Shown piece after piece: positions 8,321 to 15,928 of a stretch of DNA of 64,000 nt. The translations under genes and the position numbers were made by a program. The notes beneath the pieces are model-generated. The model had not been told where the DNA came from, searched no databases, and saw only the letters and a list, made by a program, of their open reading frames with translations. Where the stretch lies: NCBI RefSeq assembly GCF_003261635.1, contig NZ_QFXK01000032.1, positions 1-64,000 of the forward strand. Direction: 5' to 3'. Position 1 is the stretch's first letter, and the number at the start of each line of letters is the position of its first letter. The DNA comes from Kribbella monticola. Lineage in GTDB: Bacteria; Actinomycetota; Actinomycetes; Propionibacteriales; Kribbellaceae.

Positions 8321-10651
8321 ATGAGCGACCGAATCGCCGAAGTCTGGGGCAGTCGAACATCGTACCCGGCCGGCGGCGACTGGCCGGCGCGGGTCGACGA
8401 GTTCGTCGAGGACGGTGTCGAAGCGGGCGGTGTCGACTGGGTGCAGTCGGCCTGCGTGCTGTGCTCCAACGGCTGCGGGATGGACATCGGCGTTCAGGAC
8501 GGCCGGATCGTCGGAGTTCGGGGACGGTCCGAGGACCGCGTCAACCACGGTCGGCTCGGTCCCAAAGGGTTGTTCGGCTGGCAGGCGAACAACTCTCCCG
8601 ACCGGCTGACCACTCCCCTGGTACGGCGTGACGGCGAGCTCAAGCCGGCCACGTGGGACGACGCCATGAACCTCGTCGTCGATCGAAGCAGGCAGGTGCT
8701 GACCGAGCAAGGCCCACTGGGTATGGGCTTCTACACCAGCGGACAGCTGTTCCTCGAGGACTACTACACCCTCGCGCTCATGGTCCGCGGCGGCATCGGC
8801 ACCCCGCACCTCGACGGCAATACGCGCTTGTGCACCGCGACCTCCGACTTCGCGCTCAAGGAGACGTTCGGCACCGACGGCGCGCCGGGCTCGTTGACCG
8901 ACTTCGACAGCTGCGACACGTTGTTTGCCGTCGGCCACAACATGCCGGAAACCCATACGGTGCTGTGGTCCCGCATGCTCGATCGACTCCAGGGTCCGGA
9001 CCGCCCGAAGCTCGTGGTGGTCGACCCCCGGCGTACCCGGATAGCGCAGGAGGCCGACGTACACCTTGCCTTGCGCAACGGTACGAACCTTGCCCTGCTC
9101 AACGGGATCCAGCACGAGTTGATCGCGAACGGCTGGGTCGACCAGAAGTTCGTGGATGCGCACACCGTCGGCTTCGAGAAACTGGCGAGCACCGTCGCGG
9201 CGTACCCGCCGGAGCGGGTCGCCGAGATCTGTGGGGTCGAGGCGGACGACATCCGGGCCGCGGCGCGCATCATCGGCGCCTCCGAGCGCCTCGTATCGAC
9301 TTGTCTGCAAGGGGTCTACCAGTCGCACCAGGCGACGGCGTCGGCCTGCCAGGTCAACAACATCAACCTGCTGCGCGGCATGATCGGTAAACCCGGCGCC
9401 ACCGTCTTCCAGCTCAACGGGCAGCCGACGGCGCAGAACACCCGCGAGACCGGCGCGAACGGCGATCTCACCGGCATGCGGAACTGGCAGAACCCTGCAC
9501 ACGTGGAAGAACTGGCGAAGCTGTGGAATCTCGAGCCGGCCCAGATCCCGAGCTGGGGACCGCCGACGCACATCATGCAAATCCTGCGGTACGCCGAGGA
9601 AGGCTCGATCCGGTTCCTCTGGATCACCGGCACGAATCCGGCCGTCTCGCTGCCCGAACTGCACCGGATCCGCTCGATCCTCGGCCAGGACCGGTTGTTC
9701 GTGGTGGTCAGCGACCCGTTCCTGACCGAGACCGCCGAGTTCGCGGACGTCGTCCTCCCGGCGGCTATCTGGGGTGAGAAGACCGGTACGTTCACCAACC
9801 ACGATCGCACCGTCCACCTATCCGAGAAGGCTGTCGATCCGCCCGGTGAGGCTCGGCCGGACATGGAGATCTTCATCGATTACGCGGAACGGCTCGGCCT
9901 GAAGGACAAGGACGGCCGGCCGCTGATCAAGTGGCGTACTCCGGAAGAGTGCTTCGCCGCCTTCGGCGAGGCGACTCGCGGCCGGCCGTGCGACTACTCG
10001 GGTCTGTCCTACGAGAAGCTGCGCGGTGGAAGCGGCATCCAGTGGCCGTGCACCGACGAAAGCCCCGACGGCACCGAGCGGCTGTACTCCGACCACGTCT
10101 TCAACACCCAGACCGAGTACTGCGAGGACTACGGCCACGATCTGCTTACCGGCGCGGCCCACGAACGCAAGGACTTCACCGACCAGCAAGCCGACGGCCG
10201 CGCGATCCTCAAGGCCGCCGAGTTCTCCCCACCACACGAGCCACCCGACGACGACTACCCGATGCTGTTCACAACCGGCCGTACGGCGTACCACTTCCAC
10301 ACCCGTACCAAGACCCGCCGAGCACCTCAACTCCAGGCCGCAGCACCGGAAGCCTGGGTAGAACTCGGTACGACGGACGCCGAGCGACTCGGTGTCGCTG
10401 AGGGCGACTTCGTCCGAGTCGAATCCCGGCGCGGCTATCTCGAGGCCAAGGCGCGGATCGGCGGCGTTCGGGAGGGCGTCGTCTTCGCTCCCTTCCACTA
10501 CGGCTACTGGGACAAGCCCGACCAGAAAGCGCCGACCGCGGCGAACGAACTGACCAGCACCGAATGGGATCCGGTGTCCAAGCAACCATTGTTCAAGGTC
10601 GCGGCGGTCCGGGTGACGAAGACCGGCCGGCCCGTGGAGGAACGGTCATGA
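8321..10651 (+). CDS. Molybdopterin oxidoreductase (formate dehydrogenase/assimilatory nitrate reductase-like)
   Basis: 776 residues; ATG 8321 after AAGGAAGGAG. An N-terminal Fe-S region has C45-x2-C48-x3-C52. Where related enzymes have the fourth cysteine ('GRLCxKG') this protein reads 'GRLGPKG', with G80. The probable molybdenum ligand is C171 in 'NTRLCTATS'. Molybdopterin-guanine-dinucleotide binding segments follow ('VVVDPRRTRIAQEADV', 'LNGQPTAQNTRETGANGD'), and the C-terminal MoCo-dinucleotide-binding domain is present. The substrate (nitrate, formate or another) cannot be told. With three Cys the cluster may be incomplete, a 3Fe-4S, or completed by another ligand. The stop overlaps the next start (ATGA). 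Confidence 0.85.
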   Translation: MSDRIAEVWGSRTSYPAGGDWPARVDEFVEDGVEAGGVDWVQSACVLCSNGCGMDIGVQDGRIVGVRGRSEDRVNHGRLGPKGLFGWQANNSPDRLTTPLVRRDGELKPATWDDAMNLVVDRSRQVLTEQGPLGMGFYTSGQLFLEDYYTLALMVRGGIGTPHLDGNTRLCTATSDFALKETFGTDGAPGSLTDFDSCDTLFAVGHNMPETHTVLWSRMLDRLQGPDRPKLVVVDPRRTRIAQEADVHLALRNGTNLALLNGIQHELIANGWVDQKFVDAHTVGFEKLASTVAAYPPERVAEICGVEADDIRAAARIIGASERLVSTCLQGVYQSHQATASACQVNNINLLRGMIGKPGATVFQLNGQPTAQNTRETGANGDLTGMRNWQNPAHVEELAKLWNLEPAQIPSWGPPTHIMQILRYAEEGSIRFLWITGTNPAVSLPELHRIRSILGQDRLFVVVSDPFLTETAEFADVVLPAAIWGEKTGTFTNHDRTVHLSEKAVDPPGEARPDMEIFIDYAERLGLKDKDGRPLIKWRTPEECFAAFGEATRGRPCDYSGLSYEKLRGGSGIQWPCTDESPDGTERLYSDHVFNTQTEYCEDYGHDLLTGAAHERKDFTDQQADGRAILKAAEFSPPHEPPDDDYPMLFTTGRTAYHFHTRTKTRRAPQLQAAAPEAWVELGTTDAERLGVAEGDFVRVESRRGYLEAKARIGGVREGVVFAPFHYGYWDKPDQKAPTAANELTSTEWDPVSKQPLFKVAAVRVTKTGRPVEERS

Positions 10652-11136
10652 AGATCGACGAGGCAATCCAGGACGTGCAACGGGCCGAAACAGAGTTGGC
10701 GAAGCGGCTTCGGCTGACCGGCGAACGCCATGCCGTCGAACACGATCTCTTCCACCTCGGCCACACGCTGGCTCGCAAGTGCGGCGAGCACCTGGACCGG
10801 TTGGCGACGGTGGCCGGCAAGTACGGCGTACAGGCGGAGTCGGCACCGGCCGCGGAGTCGCCAGGCCTGCTGGAAACCGCACGGCACAAGGCTTCTGAGC
10901 TCCTCGGCCGGTCGGAGATGACCGGCATGCTGCTGCTGCGAGATCTGCGCGAGCTGTATCTGCGGGCGCAGGAGGCCGAGATCACCTGGGTCATCCTGAT
11001 GCAGGCCGCCAAGGCGTGCCGCGACACCGAGCTGCTCGAAATCGCCACGCAGTGCCATTCCGAGACGGAGCTCTGCGGGAAATGGCTCCGTACCCGGATC
11101 AAGGAAACCAGTCCCCAAGTCCTCGCCGTCGGCTGA
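10648..11136 (+). CDS. Ferritin-like/all-helical small protein
   Basis: 162 residues, almost entirely helical, in the style of ferritin-like or DUF892-type bundles ('AETELAKRLRLTGERHAVEH', 'LFHLGHTLARKCGEHLDR', 'LLLRDLRELYLRAQEAEI', 'IATQCHSETELCGKWL'). The repeated E and H residues could form a metal site but I cannot prove it. GGAGGAA precedes the ATG, which overlaps the stop of the oxidoreductase by four bases, so the two are coupled. A role as partner or protector of that enzyme is suggested by position only. Confidence 0.6.
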   Translation: MKIDEAIQDVQRAETELAKRLRLTGERHAVEHDLFHLGHTLARKCGEHLDRLATVAGKYGVQAESAPAAESPGLLETARHKASELLGRSEMTGMLLLRDLRELYLRAQEAEITWVILMQAAKACRDTELLEIATQCHSETELCGKWLRTRIKETSPQVLAVG

Positions 11137-11184
11137 GCCGGCGGCGCGGTCCAGCTCAACCTTGGAACACGCTCGGGAGAAACC

Positions 11185-11685
11185 ATGAACGACCTCAATC
11201 AGGCCAAACAGCCCAAGAGCATCCTGGCCGGCCCGTACGGCCACCCCTTCCATCCGGTGATGGTGACCGTTCCGATCGGCGCCTGGGTGGCCAGCGTCGT
11301 GTTCGACATCATCGCGTTCGCCAGCTCCGGCGACGAGAGCGTGTTCAGCGAAGGCGCCTACTGGTTGATCCTCATCGGCATCATCGGCGCGGTGGTGGCT
11401 GCGCTCTTCGGGTTGATGGACCTGCTTGTGATCCCTCGCGGCACGCCCGCGTTCCGGACCGGGCTCACCCACATGGCAGCCAACCTCACCGTCGTGGTCC
11501 TGTTCATCGTGAACTTCGCGATCCGGGCCGGCCAGGGGTACGAGGACGCGAGTGTGGTCGGCTTCGTGATCAGCCTGATTGCCCTTGCTTTGCTGGGGTT
11601 CTCGGGCTGGCTCGGCGGCAAGCTGGCCTACCACTACGGTGTACGCGTTGCCTCGGAGGAGACCCAGCGCGAAGGGTTCCGGTAA
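11185..11685 (+). CDS. DUF2231 membrane protein
   Basis: 166 residues with four transmembrane helices. The N-terminal signature 'GPYGHPFHPVMVTVPIGAW' is typical of DUF2231, where paired His residues before helix one recall haem or metal ligation. Later helices include 'LILIGIIGAVVAALFGLMDL' and 'AANLTVVVLFIVNFAI'. GGGAGAAA precedes ATG 11185. It follows the ferritin-like gene by 48 bases and probably ends the operon. Members of the family often neighbour redox genes, which fits an electron-transfer role, but this is inference. Confidence 0.75.
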   Translation: MNDLNQAKQPKSILAGPYGHPFHPVMVTVPIGAWVASVVFDIIAFASSGDESVFSEGAYWLILIGIIGAVVAALFGLMDLLVIPRGTPAFRTGLTHMAANLTVVVLFIVNFAIRAGQGYEDASVVGFVISLIALALLGFSGWLGGKLAYHYGVRVASEETQREGFR

Positions 11686-11688
11686 ACA

Positions 11689-13281
11689 CTAGAGGCCGAC
11701 GTCGCCAGGGCGGTAGGTCGGCGAACGCCGCGCGTGAGTGTGCTGTTCGAACGCGTAGGCGAGCCGTAGCAGCACCGGTTCCGACCACGCAGTACCCATG
11801 AAAGTGATGCCGACCGGCAGCCCGAAGGCGAATCCTGCGGGCACGGTGATCGCCGGATAACCGGCCAATGCAGCGGGCAGCGAACTACTGCCGAGATAGC
11901 TGTCCCCGTTGATGAGGTCGATCTTTCCGGGCGGCGCGCCGGTCGGCATCACGAGTGCGTCGAGGCGGTGCCGGCGCAGTACGGCGTCGATGCCTTCGGC
12001 CCGCGACAACCGATGATTGGTCGCCAACGCTGCGCGGTACTCCGACTCCGAGAAATCGAGCTGCTGAACAGCTTCGAGCCCGTCCTGTTGCACATAACGG
12101 AGTTCGCGGCCGCGATGATCGCGGTTGAAAGCGATCAGCTCGGCCAGGCTCCGCGGATGGTCGCCAGGCGTTGACGACAGGTAGCTGTCGAAGGCTCGCT
12201 TGACCTCGAACGCCTGCACCACAATGGATGTCTCGATGTCCTCGAGTTGCCGCGCGGTCGGAATGTCGGCCGGGTCGACGACAACCGCGCCGGCCCGCCG
12301 CAGCGTTTCGATCGCCCGCTCGGTGATCTCGTCGGCATGGTTGCTGTAGCCGAAGTACACCTCCCGCGGTACGCCGATGCGCGCGCCCCGCAAGCCGTTC
12401 GGGTCCAGAAACCGGGTGTAGTCGGTGTGGAACCGACTTCCCGCGGTGGCCGGATCGCGACTGTCCACACCGACGAGAGCGCCGAGCAGCACAGCGGCGT
12501 CGCGCACCGAACGGGCGATCGGGCCGACGCTGTCCTGACTCGGCACGCCCTGGATCATTCCGCCGCGACCGACCAGGCCCACGGTCGGCTTCACCCCGAC
12601 GACCGAGTTGGCCGCCGCCGGATCGACGATCGAGCCGTTGGTCTCCGTACCGATGGCCGCGACACAGAGATCGGCAGCCGCGGCGACCGCAGACCCAGAG
12701 CTGGACTCGTTCGGCGACCTGTCCAGCTTGTACGGGTTGCGCGTCTGACCACCTCGAGCACTCCACCCCGCGTGATGCGTGAGCGACATACCACCGGCCC
12801 ACTCACTGAGATTCGTCTTCCCCAGCAGTACTGCGCCGGCCGCGCGAAGCCGCGCCGCCACAGTCGAATCAACTCGCGGGCGCGCTCCCTCCAACGCATA
12901 GGAACCCGCAGTCGTGTGCATCCGATCAGCCGTGTCGAAGAGATCCTTGATCAGCACCGGCAACCCGTGCAACGGACCACGAACCCCACGACTGCGCCGT
13001 TCACCATCAAGCCGCCGCGCCTCGCGCAGCGCATCCGGATTGACCTCGATGACAGCCCGAAGCCCCGGCCCGCGCCGATCCAGCTTGTCGATCCGATCGA
13101 GGTAGTACCGGGTCAGGCTCTCCGCCGAGATCAGCCCGGCCGCCATCCGTTCGGCCAATTCCGCGATGCCGAGCTCGCCCGGCCGCGCCTGCGCTTCCGG
13201 CACGAACCAAGGTGCCGCCGCGGCAGCCGCCGCACCCACCAGTACGCCGCGCCGCCCAGCCGTGATTCCGTCCAGCCTCAT
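11689..13281 (-). CDS. Exported amidase-signature family hydrolase
   Basis: 530 residues. It hydrolyses amide bonds by the Ser-cisSer-Lys triad. The catalytic Lys is in 'PVLIKDLFDTADRM', the serine-rich signature is 'ESSSGSAVAAAADLCVAAIG', followed by 'GTETNGSI'. An N-terminal twin-arginine-like leader ('AGRRGVLVGAAAAAAAPW', then an AxA site near 'PEAQA') indicates export. GAGGTGG precedes ATG 13281. It converges with the DUF2231 gene with 3 bases between stops. The substrate is unknown; homologues include aryl-amidases and peptide amidases. Confidence 0.88.
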   Translation of the reverse strand: MRLDGITAGRRGVLVGAAAAAAAPWFVPEAQARPGELGIAELAERMAAGLISAESLTRYYLDRIDKLDRRGPGLRAVIEVNPDALREARRLDGERRSRGVRGPLHGLPVLIKDLFDTADRMHTTAGSYALEGARPRVDSTVAARLRAAGAVLLGKTNLSEWAGGMSLTHHAGWSARGGQTRNPYKLDRSPNESSSGSAVAAAADLCVAAIGTETNGSIVDPAAANSVVGVKPTVGLVGRGGMIQGVPSQDSVGPIARSVRDAAVLLGALVGVDSRDPATAGSRFHTDYTRFLDPNGLRGARIGVPREVYFGYSNHADEITERAIETLRRAGAVVVDPADIPTARQLEDIETSIVVQAFEVKRAFDSYLSSTPGDHPRSLAELIAFNRDHRGRELRYVQQDGLEAVQQLDFSESEYRAALATNHRLSRAEGIDAVLRRHRLDALVMPTGAPPGKIDLINGDSYLGSSSLPAALAGYPAITVPAGFAFGLPVGITFMGTAWSEPVLLRLAYAFEQHTHARRSPTYRPGDVGL

Positions 13282-13416
13282 GATCCACCTCTGTGTCGGG
13301 CTTCCAGCTCACCCGACGCCGGTGCACCAGCCCATCCCCCGCGCACCACGCCGCAGTAGCTCACAGGCTATTGACCAAAGACGGCATATTGACCAGCTCT
13401 GTCGGCGAGCGTGCCG

Positions 13417-13674
13417 TCAGGCCAGGGCGAGGAAGAGTTTCTCCAGTTTGGCCTGGTCGATGTCGGTGTCTTCGTTGGTCAGGCAGTGCTGCAGGCCGGT
13501 GGCGACGATGGCGTAGCCGGCGCGGGACAGGGCCTTGTTCACTGCAGCGAGCTGGGTGAGGACGGCCTCGCAGTCGGCGCCCTCCTCCATCATGCGGATC
13601 ACACTGCCCAGGTGTCCGTGGGCGCGCTTCATCCGAGTGACGATCGGCTTGATCTCGGTGAGTTCGAGGTCCAT
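13417..13674 (-). CDS. CsoR-superfamily repressor, CstR-like (persulfide-sensing type)
   Basis: 85-residue helical repressor ('KPIVTRMKRAHGHLGSVIRM', 'CEAVLTQLAAVNKAL', 'LQHCL'). Both conserved Cys are kept. In copper CsoR a His sits four residues before the second Cys (H-x3-C); here that position is Gly ('ATGLQHC'). Loss of this copper ligand with both Cys retained fits CstR, which senses persulfides by di- or trisulfide bonding. The neighbouring persulfide dioxygenase supports this. GAAGAAGGG precedes ATG 13674. Two palindromic operators lie just upstream. Confidence 0.85.
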   Translation of the reverse strand: MDLELTEIKPIVTRMKRAHGHLGSVIRMMEEGADCEAVLTQLAAVNKALSRAGYAIVATGLQHCLTNEDTDIDQAKLEKLFLALA

Positions 13675-13712
13675 CGAAGCCCTTCTTCCAGGTTGCAGTG
13701 CGACGGTGAGGC

Positions 13713-13762
13713 TATCCCCCTGGGGGGATATGTTACGGTCAGGCTATCCCCCCGGGGGGATA
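13713..13762. promoter_or_regulatory. Twin CstR/CsoR-type operators
   Basis: TATCCCCCTGGGGGGATA (13713-13730) and TATCCCCCCGGGGGGATA (13745-13762), 32 bases apart centre to centre. A/T-flanked C-run/G-run palindromes are the known form of CsoR-family sites. They cover the divergent promoters of the repressor and the persulfide dioxygenase gene, so both genes should be induced together. Confidence 0.85.
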
Positions 13763-13793
13763 CGGATCGGATCGTGGACAGTGAGGACCCTTG

Positions 13794-15173
13794 ATGCGTG
13801 AACTCGACACCGGCCTGACGATCCGCAGCGTCGACACCGTTTCGCTGGGAGACCGTAGCTATCTCGTCCATGACGGCGAGGTGGCATTCGTCGTCGATCC
13901 GCAGCGCGACATCGACCGCCTGCTGGAGATGCTTGACGGCGAAGGCGTTCGGCTGACGCACGTTTTCGAGACCCACATCCACAACGACTACGTGACCGGT
14001 GGCCTCGCGCTGGCCCGAGCTGCCGGCGCGCAGTACCTGATCAATGCCGACGACAAGGTCTCCTTCGACCGAACGCCGGTCGAGGACGGCGAGCTCATCG
14101 CGATCGGCGACCGGATGCGCCTGCGCGCGATCCACACTCCGGGGCACACCTTCACCCACTTGTCCTATGCGCTCAGCGACGTCGCCGATCCGCTCGCGGT
14201 CTTCACCGGCGGCTCGCTCCTGTACGGCGCGACGGGCCGCCCAGATCTGCTGGGTCCCGAGCACACCGACACCCTCGTACGCCGCCAGCACGCCTCTGCG
14301 CACAAGCTGGCCGCCACGCTGCCCGACGCGACCGAGGTGTACCCGACGCACGGATTCGGTTCCTTCTGCTCCGCAACGCAGTCCGACGCGACCGAATCGA
14401 CGATCGGGCAGGAGAAGCGAGCAAATCCGGTCCTGACCCAGGACGAAGAGCGCTACGCCCGTGAGCTGCTCGCCGGACTGAGCGCCTGGCCGGCGTACTA
14501 CGCGCACATGGGTCCCGCCAACTCCGCCGGACCGGGCGCTCCCGATCTGTCCATCCCTGAGCGGGCCGACGCGGCCCAGCTACGCCGCCGCATCGACGCA
14601 GGTGAATGGGTCGTCGACCTGCGGACCCGCAAGGCCTTCGCGGCCGGTCATGCGCCCGGCACGCTGAACTTCGGTCTCGACGGCGCGTTTCCCACGTACG
14701 TCGGCTGGCTGATCGCATGGGGCACGCCAGTCACCTTGCTGGGCAAGACCGCGACGGAGGTCGCCCAGGCACAGCGTGAACTCGTTCGGATCGGGATCGA
14801 CCGGCCTGCGGCGTACGCCACCGGAGGGCCGGGAAACTGGAGTCTCGGTACGCCGGCGTCCTTCCCAACCGCGACCTTCGCCGAGCTCGAGCAGGTCCGC
14901 CATCACCGCGAGGTCGTCGTGCTGGACGTCCGCCGGGCCGACGAGTTCGCCTCCGCTCGGATCGAGCAGGCGATCAACCTCCCGATCCACGAACTCCCCC
15001 GGCGAATCGATGAAGTTCCCCCCGGCGAGGTCTGGGTGCACTGCGCCGCCGGGTACCGCGCGTCGATCGCGGCCTCGTTCCTCGACGCGGCCGGACGCCG
15101 GCTCGTCGCGATCGACGACCAGTTCGACAACGCCGCGAAGGCCGGCCTCCCGCTCGTCGGATCGCAGCGCTGA
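13794..15173 (+). CDS. Persulfide dioxygenase-rhodanese fusion
   Basis: 459 residues joining three domains. Residues 1-240 are an ETHE1-like metallo-beta-lactamase fold with 'ETHIHNDYVTGG' (H61, H63, D65) and 'HTPGHTF', oxidising glutathione-type persulfide to sulfite. Two rhodanese domains follow. The first (about 255-345, 'DLRTRKAFAAGHAPGTLNF') has no clear active Cys. The second has the loop 'CAAGYRA' and should transfer sulfur. The fusion could channel sulfane sulfur between sites. ATG 13794 follows GTGAGGA. The gene faces the CstR-like repressor across twin operators, and so is a detoxification enzyme for sulfide or persulfide stress. Confidence 0.9.
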   Translation: MRELDTGLTIRSVDTVSLGDRSYLVHDGEVAFVVDPQRDIDRLLEMLDGEGVRLTHVFETHIHNDYVTGGLALARAAGAQYLINADDKVSFDRTPVEDGELIAIGDRMRLRAIHTPGHTFTHLSYALSDVADPLAVFTGGSLLYGATGRPDLLGPEHTDTLVRRQHASAHKLAATLPDATEVYPTHGFGSFCSATQSDATESTIGQEKRANPVLTQDEERYARELLAGLSAWPAYYAHMGPANSAGPGAPDLSIPERADAAQLRRRIDAGEWVVDLRTRKAFAAGHAPGTLNFGLDGAFPTYVGWLIAWGTPVTLLGKTATEVAQAQRELVRIGIDRPAAYATGGPGNWSLGTPASFPTATFAELEQVRHHREVVVLDVRRADEFASARIEQAINLPIHELPRRIDEVPPGEVWVHCAAGYRASIAASFLDAAGRRLVAIDDQFDNAAKAGLPLVGSQR

Positions 15174-15200
15174 TCCAGCTCAACCAAAGGAGAAATCGGT

Positions 15201-15368
15201 ATGTGCCGACCCGTCACCTGCAAGACCTGCGGCAAGACCACTTGGGCGGGCTGCGGGCAACACGTCGCCCAGGTCAAGGCGATGGTCCCGGCCGGGCAGT
15301 GGTGCCCGGGCCACCCGAAGGCCGAGCGGCAGGGCGGCGGCTGGCTCAGTCGGCTCCTCGGCCGCTGA
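15201..15368 (+). CDS. Small Cys-rich zinc-ribbon-like protein (55 aa)
   Basis: Short gene 27 bases after the persulfide dioxygenase, with AAAGGAGAAA before ATG 15201. The start reads 'MCRPVTCKTCGKTTWAGCGQ' and a later segment 'QWCPGHPK' gives two more possible ligands (Cys and His). C-x4-C-x2-C and C-x3-H clusters could bind zinc or carry persulfides. Similar short proteins are widespread in actinobacteria but I know no function for them. Its place as last gene of the CstR-controlled unit suggests a thiol or sulfur role. Confidence 0.75.
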   Translation: MCRPVTCKTCGKTTWAGCGQHVAQVKAMVPAGQWCPGHPKAERQGGGWLSRLLGR

Positions 15369-15720
15369 GCGTTTGAAACAATCGCTCGAATCGGGTCGAT
15401 GAAATACTCGCCATTCGATCGATAAACCGTCCGGTACCTATGAATACAGCGCTTGATACTTACATTCGACCGCTGGCAATGCAGCAAGAATCTGGGTAGT
15501 GATCACCCATACCGATCGAGCCGTTTGGGCTTGTCCAGCAGGGCATTCAGGCGGCAGACCGGTGCCGACGGCATCGGAGTACGTAGTTATTCGTTTGTTT
15601 AAAAACCTCTCCGGCAATACCCCGAAGAATGTCTTGGAATTCGCGGATCGTGGTGCTCTAATGACGGGGCGCGGACGGGCCCACCGCGCTTTCGGTTCCA
15701 TCGATTCGACGGAGGAAGTC
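15369..15720. other. AT-richer promoter region upstream of the peptide operon
   Basis: A 350-base gap that is visibly richer in A/T than its surroundings, including a TTTGTTTAAAAA run near 15594-15605. It contains the promoter candidate at 15634-15662. One frame stays open from 15499 into the peptide gene, but lacks a ribosome site and has no leader-like composition, so I treat it as non-coding. Confidence 0.55.
15634..15662 (+). promoter_or_regulatory. Candidate sigma-70-like promoter of the peptide-ThiF-M50-DUF3105 operon
   Basis: TTGGAA (15634-15639), 17-base spacer, TCTAAT (15657-15662). Transcription would begin near 15669, about 50 bases before the peptide start. It is the best-spaced match in this gap. 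Confidence 0.5.
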
Positions 15721-15840
15721 ATGGACAAGAAGGACGTCAAGCCCGAACCCCGCAAGGTGCTCGTGCGCAAGCTCGAGAAGCTGGAGACCACCGTGCTGAT
15801 CATCACGGACCCCGGCTGCCGCAACGCGGCCTGCGGCTGA
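15721..15840 (+). CDS. Putative RiPP precursor peptide (39 aa)
   Basis: GGAGGAAG precedes ATG 15721. The peptide begins with a very charged leader-like part ('MDKKDVKPEPRKVLVRKLEK'), continues 'LETTVLIITDP' and ends 'GCRNAACG'. The tail has C33 and C38, with Gly39 last. The amphipathic segment around 12-28 is the sort of helix or strand that PqqD-like recognition domains bind. It is followed by a hairpin and then by an E1-like enzyme and a protease, the usual order of precursor, maturation enzymes and processing. C33 and C38 could be joined, cyclised or modified; the free C-terminal Gly could be adenylated. The precursor role is inference from size, composition and context. Confidence 0.75.
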   Translation: MDKKDVKPEPRKVLVRKLEKLETTVLIITDPGCRNAACG

Positions 15841-15846
15841 TCGTCG

Positions 15847-15879
15847 CGATCGGGGCGTGGAGCACCCGCGCCCCGATCG
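15847..15879 (+). terminator. Hairpin between precursor and ThiF gene, probable attenuator
   Basis: Perfect 11-bp inverted repeat CGATCGGGGCG (15847-15857) and CGCCCCGATCG (15869-15879) with an 11-base loop, starting 7 bases after the peptide stop. It has no U-tract. A partial terminator here would give more precursor mRNA than enzyme mRNA, as in many RiPP operons. Confidence 0.65.
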
Positions 15880-15928
15880 TCCGGCCGGCCGGTCAGCGCC
15901 GGCCGTACTTCCTGGGGAGGGGACAGAC

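Noticed and set aside
7922..9817. Minus-strand frame of 631 residues
   Set aside because: It is antisense to the molybdopterin oxidoreductase; the composition is Arg/Asp/Val shadow translation of high-GC DNA and shows no domain.
15499..15720. In-frame N-terminal extension of the peptide gene
   Set aside because: There is no ribosome site at 15499, whereas GGAGGAAG sits just before 15721. The extension overlaps the promoter candidate at 15634-15662.
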